From contig CM020513.1 of assembly GCA_009823395.1 (NCBI GenBank), forward strand, positions 17,501,001 to 17,565,000: a DNA stretch of 64,000 nucleotides, written 5' to 3'. Shown piece after piece: positions 35,601 to 44,890 of the stretch. The stretch's first letter is position 1. Each line of letters opens with the position of its first letter. A program made the position numbers and the translations under genes. This DNA comes from Thamnaconus septentrionalis (lineage: Eukaryota > Chordata > Actinopteri > Tetraodontiformes > Monacanthidae). The notes under the pieces are model-generated. The model had not been told where the DNA came from and searched no databases. It saw only the letters and a program-made list of their open reading frames with translations.

Positions 35601-38600
35601 CACTTAATTTAGCCCCAGTTCAGTTCATTTCATTTCCGGCCACCAGAACCACTCCAGACATCATGTGAAGGCATTTTCCCTGCGGTGTGGGATTTTTATC
35701 TTTCCCAGGCCTTGTCCCAGCTGAGCGAGGCCGGAGGGCGGGAGCGGGAGCTGCAGCAGCAGGTGGCTGGCCTGCAGGAGCGGCTGAGCGTCCTGGGCTC
35801 CCAGCTGGAGGGCAGCCGGAGCAGCGGCAGCCGCCTGCTGGAGGAGAACGAGGCCCTGAGGGAGAAGCTGGAAGACGCCCAGCGCGACCTGAAGCTCAGC
35901 GGCGACGCCCTGACGCAGACGCTCTTCAGCTGCAACGGCCAGGCGGGGGCGCTGCAGGCCGAGCTGGCCGCCGCCAGCGCCGGCCTGGAGAAGGAGCGAC
36001 AGACCCGGCAGGCTCTGGAGGGGGAGGCGGAGTCGGCCCGGTCCCGTCTGGCCGCCGCCCTCAAGGAGGCGGAGCTCTGCCTGGCGGCCCAGTCGGAGGC
36101 CGAGCGAGCTCTGCTGCGGGAGAGAGAGGAGCACCAGCGTCTCAAGGACAAAGTGGCAGGTTGGAACCTTCACAAACACACTCAGCTTTTACCATCAACT
36201 GCTTTTCATGTGGTCCAGTGTGTAATACTTGGCCTGAGTTATGATTTTTATATTGGTAGTAAAATCTCATTGATTCAGTCTCAGTTCAGTTCATTTCCAG
36301 CTCCACAGCCAGTCCAGAGATCATATGAAGTGATTTTCCCTCCTTCGGTTTATATCCTCAAACATTTTGCTGACCGTATTCTAAAACCAACCCTCTCTGT
36401 GGTGCGCAGGGGAAGCAGCCAGCCAGCGCCAGGCGACCTCCGACCTCTCGCAGCAGCTGAGCAAGGCCGAGGGCCGCGGCAACAGCCTGGAGAACGAGGT
36501 GCACCGGCTGTCGCTGCAGCTGACGGAGAAGGGCCTCCTTCTGGACGTCCTGCAGCGGGAGCGGGACGAGGCGGGCGCCCGGGCCAAGGAGCTGGAGCAG
36601 AACCTGCACGCCGAGCGGGATCTGGTAGGCCGTGCCGGCGCCCGCCACCAGGCCACGCAGGAGAGGCTGGCGCAGGCGCAGAGCGAGGCGGCGCTGCTGC
36701 GGCAGCAGCTGGAGGAGGCCCACAACAAAGGTGACGCCAAGGAGCGAGCGGTGAGCGACGCCCAGCAGAGGTTCAGCGACACGCTGCTGCAGCTGCGGGC
36801 CGACTCCGAGGACCGGGTCCAGCTGCTGGAGGACCGGAACAAGGAGCTCCTGGGCCAGGCGGCCCACCAGCGCAACCTCATCCAGCAGCTGCGGGAGGAG
36901 AAGAAGGAGCAAGAGGTAGGGATGGTGGCAGGAGCGCCCCCTGCAGGCCAAAACCAATGACCAACGTGCCTTAAAGGTCCAGTGTGTAATATTTGGAGAT
37001 TTTGAAGAATAAACAGCGACATCTAATGGTCACATTTTAGATTTCAGCCATCTTTCACTGGAGTCCCCTTAGGGACTCCGGACCCTCCCCCTCCTGAGTT
37101 TGCCAGTGAACTTCGGCTACACTTTTATTCATGTATTTATGGGCAGTATGTTGAGCTTTTACCAATATAAAAATCATGAATCAAGCCAAAATATTGCACA
37201 CTGGACCTTGAAGAAACTTCCCTCAGCAGTGAACCTGTTTCCCTCAGTCCTCTGTGCTCACACTGCTTCACGGCCCAGCTGGTCCAGAACTGACTGGCAC
37301 CCTCTCAGGGTTCCTCACATCCTGGACCTCACTGCCTTACATGCAGTTTAACTTGTGTGGTGAGGACAGATTCCTCAGTTATCTTTGAGAGAGAGGGGGA
37401 GAGAGAAAAGGGCCAAATTTGCTTCCAATTTCAGTTTAAAGAGCTTCATTGACCTGGTAAACATGTTGACATTTAAAAAAAAATATGACAGTAATACATT
37501 ATTTTATAAAACAACCTAATTGTGCTTTGTCTGTCAAGAAAATGTGCTTCAGACTGCATGTTACAATAGTGCAATTAACCTTGACGCTGCTGTAATCTAT
37601 CTTCTTCTTCTTCTTCCTCCTCTTCCTCTTCCTCTTCGTCGACTGCCTCCCGCCGCTTCCTCTCCGTCAGACCAAAGTGAGGGAGCTGCAGCAGGAGCTG
37701 GCCGACTCACTGAAGAAGCAGTCAATGAGTGAGGCCTTCCTGGAGGTCAACACCCGCTACCGCAACGATCTGGAGGAGGAGAAGACCCGGCTCTGCAAAG
37801 ACCTGGAGCGCCTGAGAGGAAAGGTACCAGTGGTCCAATCCAGCCCAGAGAACAGGAAATGGAACTTAGAATGAGTCTGAACCCATTCTGAGGTACCAAC
37901 TTGGGTCAGCAGCAGCAGCGGCACACACTGCCCCCCTGTGGTAGCGTATTGCTACCGCCACTGTGAGACACTTTGATCTGTGCTGAACGGGTCAGTGTGC
38001 TGTGTGACTCCAATGGTTGTTTTCTCTCTTTGTGTGAATGCAGCTGGAGGAGAGCGAGGACCAGCTGGTGCAGGCTGAGAGACGCTTCAGCAGCGTCAAG
38101 AGCCTCCTGGGCCAGAAGGAGCAGGAGCTCTGCACTGCCACTCTGAAGCTGCAGGAGGCGCTGGCGGGCTCGGCAGCTCACAGCCACACCATCAAACAGC
38201 TGGAGGAAGCAGTGCAAAGGTGAGCACACACACACACACACACACCCTTTAGCCACACTGTAGTTAAAGGTCCAGTTTGTAAAATTTGGTCTGATTTAAG
38301 ATTTTTCCATCAGCAAGAACAGACTTTCCATAAATACATGAATAAACGTGTTTAATCACAGTACAATTAAAAGTATTTGGTTTGTTTTTCTCTTTTTAAA
38401 AAGTAACAACAACACCAAGTGGTTACATTTTAGATTGGACCGTCTTTCACTCTCTCCCCCTCCTGAGTTTGCTATTGAACTACGGTGGCCTGCACACCCA
38501 AACCTGGACACCTTGTCCACCTTCTTTGTCATCTTCCTTCTTCTCGGTCGGAGTTGTACACACACAGTTTAGAACTGTGAGTGTCGGAAAAGCGCTGGTG

Positions 38601-41600
38601 TTGTCGGCGAGCGTCTAAAGCAGCAGTTGTGAAACTTGTGTGTGTGTGCAGGCTGGAGATCGACAACGCCAGACTGGAGGCCTCCACCAAGCAGCAGTCC
38701 AACAAGATCGAGGCTCTTCAGAAAGAAGCTCAGGAGTCTGTGGTGGTGAGTGTCCCTGAACGCACTGCACTATTCAGCAGCATGTGGAAACCTGCCACAC
38801 TCACACACACACACACACACACCTTTTTTCTGATATTAAACAAAAACTGTTTGACTTTTTGAAAGTTGAAGCTCACTGAATTTGTGGAACTCATCCAGTG
38901 GTTGTTGAATCTGAAGGTTTGTGGTATTTTCTTCCAGCCGTCCGACTCTTCACCTGGAGGAGGGGTTGGTACTGAGGATGGAGATCCTCTCTTGGTTTCT
39001 CCCTCTTCCATCGCAATAAACAACCTCATTTTTGCGTGTGAAAAAAATAATAATTGGCTGGGAAACACATCACCAGCTGCGTTTCCATGACAGTTTTTGG
39101 CAAAATGAAAGCGATATTTCTAAAAATTTCCACAAAGTAAAATTGCGATTTGCAGGTGTGTCAGTGTTTTAATGGTGTGAAGATCATAAGCTGTAATACT
39201 GGTCAGATCTGGTCCAGTGAGATGCCACTGTGAGGAGGATGTAGGCACAAAACATTTGGCCATAAATCTGCATTTCCATGTTGTTTGCTGTCCAGGATGG
39301 CTGTTCTGTTTTTCTCTTTGATGACTTATAAAAAAATATTCCGTCTCCTCCTCCATCCAATCATAACGCAACATTTTTCGGAAGCTTTCGGAGGTTTTTC
39401 GGAATTTAGGTGTTTCCATCACCAGTTTTTTTTATTTCCATATTTAGGTTTTGTGCAGTTCTATGGGTCATGGAAATGCAGCTGGTGTTTTGATGGGTCT
39501 TCTTCTCCTGATCTCTTGGTTATTATGGGCTGATTTTCTTTCCTTTGCATGTGACTGTTGGTAGACGTTAGTGTCTTTCTGAGTTTGGTGGTTCTAGAAA
39601 GCAGCAACAGCAGTCGGCACTGTTTCACTTTGGCTTCCACACTCGTTGTGTCTGCAGGTCAGAGGTCGTCTGGAGGACTTGGTCACCAACCTTCAAAGCA
39701 GCAAGATGACGCTGGAAGATCAACTCAGCAGGGAGGTCGGTGGTGAAATCATCACATCAGAAAAATCAAAACAAATGTTTTAATCTACTGTCTTAAAATA
39801 ATGACATTGCTGACTGGATGCTGCTGAGAGACACTGGTGTCAGCTGACCTGGGTTCTTCTGGCTCCTCTGGTTCCCCTGCTGCTGCTCCTGCTCCAGGTG
39901 CAGAAGCAGAGCCTGCTGTCCCACACGGCCCAGGACTCCCAGGCCCTCTGGGAGGAGGAGCTGAAGAGCCGCTCCAAGCTGGGACTGCGACTGGCCGAGC
40001 TGGAGAAGGAGAGAGGAGAGCTCAACACTCAGGTGAGGAGGCCTGGACCTCCAGGTGAACCCTGCTTCTCATCCTCCAGTTCCTTCTCTTCCTCATCCTC
40101 CTCTTCTTCCTCCTCCTCCATCTTCTCCCTCCTCCTCCTCCCCTCTGCTCCTCCTGCTCCTCCCCTTGACGTGTCACGGTGATGGTGTGCAGGTGGAGAT
40201 GGAGAAGAAGAAGGTGAGGAAGGTGACGGAGCAGAAGCGGGCGGTGGACTGTCGGCTGGAGCAGGAGATGCAGAGGAACACAGAGCTTCAGAAGGAAATG
40301 TACAGGTGACGCCTCGACTCCCCCTCCCCTCCCCTGCTGTGCAGTTCCAGCCAGCCTCCAGTAGAGGGCAGCATCTCCCGGCTTTGTGGTTGGTTTGTTC
40401 CAATAGTTCACTGCTCCCGTCTGTCGTGTTGTCTCTTTGGTTTCCTCGCTGTCTGTTCCACAATTCTCACTTTGAAACAAAGTGATTTTTAACTCCTGAG
40501 GAGCCACAAGGATCAAAGTTTTGTCAAACTGTCACCTTCCACACCAGCACACCAGTTCTGTGTCACTGAGGATGTTTGGAATGTTAGATTAGATTAGATT
40601 GAACTTTATTGACCCCAAATTGGGAAACTACACTGTTGCAGCAGTCAAAAAACAATACAAAAAGTGAAAATAGAAGAATAAAAATAAACTATACAATAGT
40701 TACAGTTTACAGTTAAAAGTGGTAAAACTGTACAGTAGTTACAAGATATACAATAAAATATAACAAAAATCCAATCGATCTATGTAAAACAGACCAGGGG
40801 CAGATGTGCAAAAGACAGTCAGTTGTTCTCCTCCATCCAGCCCTGTTGTGTGGAGCAGCGGGACTGTCTTGCTCATGACGCACTGTGCGCATTTCTGTCT
40901 TTTTTTTCTTTTTCCCAATGTTCAAGGCTGCGCACTTTACTGAAGACGGCCAAGAAGAAGCTGCGGGACCAGGACGCGGCTCCGCCCCCCAGAAGCAGCC
41001 AGGGCGAGGGAGGCTTCGGCCACAGGCACCAGAAGGTCGGTCAAGTCAGTCTGTATATATACACATGCACATGCTTATTGTCCATATTGATGAGATCTTT
41101 TGGCCTCTGTTGCCAGGCAGAACAAGCCAGCCAGTTGTGTCCAAGGATCTTGTTTTTTAACAATCTCCCAAATCACTGCGGGTGTTTAAGCTGCTGCCCC
41201 TCCGTCCCCCCTGCCACCCAACTCTCCGGTCAGGTGGAGGAGCTGCAGGCGCAGCTGGAGAAGGAGGCGTCCCGCCGCAGCCAGCTGGAGAGGACCAACG
41301 GGGAGCTGAAGGAGCAGCTGGCGTCGCTGAGCAGCCTGGGCCACAGCAGCGAGCAGCTGGAGCGCAGCAGGAGGCAGCTGGAGGAGGAGCTGCTGGAGCT
41401 GCGGCGCCGCCTGGAGGCCGAGCACAGCCAGGCAGAGCGGTACCAGCGCGACGTGGAGGAGCGGGCGCGTCAGGAGATCCAGCAGAAGCTGGAGCAGGTC
41501 AACCTCTTCCTGCAGGTGCGGCCGGGAGGCAGCGGAGCAGCATCGTAACATGAAATATGATGAAACATGAAATGAATTTTAATTTTGTCTGGATGGTCAA

Positions 41601-44600
41601 TCGACAGTCGCAGGCAGCCACGCAGGAGGCCTCGGACCGCATCAAGGCAGCCAACGAAGGCAAGCTGCGCTCCCAGTTTGAGCAGAAGCTGCAGGAGCTG
41701 GAGGTGGAGCTGTCGCGCAGCCGCACCTCGCAGCAGGACAGCCTCCACCAGGGGGAGTCGACTCGCTCGGAGCTGGAGCGCTACAGGAAGCTGTATGGCG
41801 AGGAGCTCCGCCTCCGCAAGTCCCTGACAGCCAAGCTGGAGAGGTGAGGAGGAGGGAGGAGGAGGAGGAGGAGGAGGAGGAGGAGGAGGAGGAGGAGAGG
41901 AGGGGAGGAGGGGGCAGGATATGACTTCAGTTCTGAAGTCTTTCCACTGGCTCCCAGGCAGCTATATAATCGAATGTAAACTTCTGCTACTGGTCTGCAC
42001 GGCGTTGAATGGTTCAGGTCCAGAATACATGAATGAAATGCTAATGACATATAAACCCAGCAGCACTGGCTTTGTAAGACCAGATTAGTGGAGCCCAGAG
42101 TTCAAACGCAACCTGGTGAAGCAGCATTGAGCTGTGATGCTGCTCACTAATGGAAGAAGCTGCCAGCAGTGTCAATGTGTCAATGTGTCTAATAAAGTCA
42201 AAGTGACTGCATGCTACAATGTGTCGTTACACCGCAGGGCCAACTCCCGCCTGTCGGAGGCCAACTCCCGGCTGCTGGACGAGCGAGGCCGCTCCCTGAT
42301 CAGCAGCTCCTCCCTGGGCCTGGGGGGGTCCCTGGGTCTAGGGGGGTCCCTGCTGGGCCCTAGCGGACCCCCCAGCAGGGTGGAGGACTACCTGGCCAAG
42401 GTCTGTGTCACTCACCGCTGACTGACCATCCAACATCCAATAGAAAAGTAGAGCGTTGTTGTTGTTTGCTGATGATGTTGTTTTTTGTTGTTTTTTTTAC
42501 TTTGAGTCTCTGAACTTGACCGGCCAATCAGAACGCCTCCTGAAATCCTGTTGGATTTTATCTAACGAGTCTGTCAAAGTGCGTAGTTTGCAGGAGAAGC
42601 TGAAGGCCGGACTTGAAGATGCAGATCAGATGGATTCTCTTACTGCTAGTTTAGTCAGTCAGCTGGAGGCTTTGTGTCGGTGCACCAGGGGGCGCTAGCT
42701 GCACCAGGGGGCGCTAGCTGCACCCAGGTGAGTAGCTGAGCTCCTGCCAGGGCCGGTCAGCCCCCCCCTTGTCTTCTCCTGGGGTCATGAAGTGTTGCCC
42801 TCACAGCATTAAGGAAGCTGCTTGGTTCTGGAACCCAGTGTAGGTTAAAGCCCAATGAAAAGAACTCTAACGAATCTTTATTGTGATTCGTTATGACGTC
42901 GTACACACGCTTCTGCTTCTGCTTCATTCTCCAGCTTTGGTATCCAACCAGTTTAAAGGCTTCAGGTGCTTCTTGTTGTGACCTCCACACAGCAGCTCGC
43001 TGATAACTCCACTGTTTCCTGTCTTTGTTTCTTCTTCTTCTTCTTCTTCTTCTTCTTCTCTTTCTTCATCCAGTGTTAGCAGGATGTCTAATGTGTCTTC
43101 TGTCTCTCACTCTCTGTAGCTCCTAGCTCAAAAGTCTCTCTCTCACCTCTCCTCCCTTCAGCCAGACTCATAACCAGGTGTGTAGATTTGCCCTGCTGAG
43201 TGTCTGATTGACCCCTGACCCCCCACCTCCGCTAGCTGGCCTGGATCTATTGCTCTCTTTGCAGACAAACCACAGTGTTGCAGAGGAAGAGTGCTGTTGT
43301 TTGCTGTGTTTCATCGACTTCTCCTCGACCTTTTTTCTGACCATTTTATGATCAAGAGTCTCAGTAGCTGTGTTTCCATCACCCCTAGAATTGTGCAAAA
43401 CCTAAATATGGCCATAATAAAACCTGGTGGTGGAAAAACCTCTCAAATATGGCTGAAAGGTTTTGATGCTCTCATGAGGAGGTTTTTCACACGGATCCAT
43501 ATAGAGGAATATCACAACAGTCACATGGAAACATTTTTTTCACATTGACGTGACGTACGGGGGTCACGTGACCAGTTCACTGACCAGTGAAAATGTTGCG
43601 TTATGATTGGATGGAGGAGGAGACGGAATATTTTTTCACAAGTCATCAAAGACAAAAACAGAACAGCCATCCTGCACAGCAAACAACATGGAAATGCAGA
43701 TTTATGGCCAAATGTTTTGTGCCTCCATCCTCCTCACAGTGCACAGCGGAGTCTCACTGGACCAGATCTGACCAGAATTACGGCTTTTCGCTTCACACCA
43801 GTCAATGGAAACAACTGCTAGTCACACTTGTACTAAAAACTGTCATGGAAACGCAGCTGCTGTCTCTGTGCTGTAATCCTGCTTCTTTGCCTTCAAACCT
43901 GGAGAACCACAACAATGACAATGAGTTTTTCATGTGGAATTACAGGCATTTAAATTTCAATCAATTATTGAACAATTGATGAAAATGACATTCGTAACAT
44001 GTTTACAAAACCAACAATTGAATATTGTCCCAGGAGTTATTGTGGTGGTAAATTGAACAGAAACCCGACCTGCTTTAAGTTGACTTCATTTGAATGTTTA
44101 AATTTCACATTTATGTTTATTTTCCCCAGAATTAGTTCTGTTTGTTGATGATTTAAAGCACCGTTTGGTTGCAAAATATTACCAACAATTTAAAGTGACC
44201 TTGGCAGTGAACTGTGACCTCTGACCTCAGGTCAACCTGCCAACCCTCTGATCCAACAGCAGCATTCAACCTGCATGTTTGGCTTGTCCTGCTCTGCTTG
44301 ACGTCGCACTGGTGTGTTCAGCCAGAGACAAACAGTGCGAACCAGGAAGTCTAACCAGGAAGTCTAACCAGGAAGTCCTCCTCCTTCTTCTTCTTCTTCT
44401 TCTTCCAGTTGCAGAGCGAGTTGGACAGAAACATATCGGAGGAGCTGAAGAATGGTGAGCTCCACCACACTGACCTTGAAGGTCCAGTCTGTCCATAGAT
44501 CAGTCAGGGTCCCAGTGCTCCCAGTGAGCTGCCATCTTGCACCAGCATATTTCTAAGGAAGCCTGGTGTGGACAATCCAGCTGCCTGACAGCACAGCGTT

Positions 44601-44851
44601 TGGTATTTAGGCTGAACACTAGGGGGCGTCCTCAAATAAACCCACCAAGAAGAAGAAGGTGGATCAGGTATCCAGTTTCGGTTGCACAGGGCCACCGTAG
44701 TTCACTGGTAGCTCAGGAGAGGAAGGAGAGTGAAAGACGCAATCAAGATGCAATCAATGAAATGTAACCACTTGATGTCGCTGTTTCTTCTGAATAATGG
44801 AAAACCTAATAACTTATTGTACCATCAACTACAGTGTTGCTAAAGTGTGTC

Positions 44852-44890
<39 letters not shown>

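Noticed and set aside
35661..36957. Long minus-strand and alternate-frame open frames over exons 30-31
   Set aside because: High GC in third positions removes stops on all frames. The plus-strand coiled coil matches ANKRD26, so the others are shadows.
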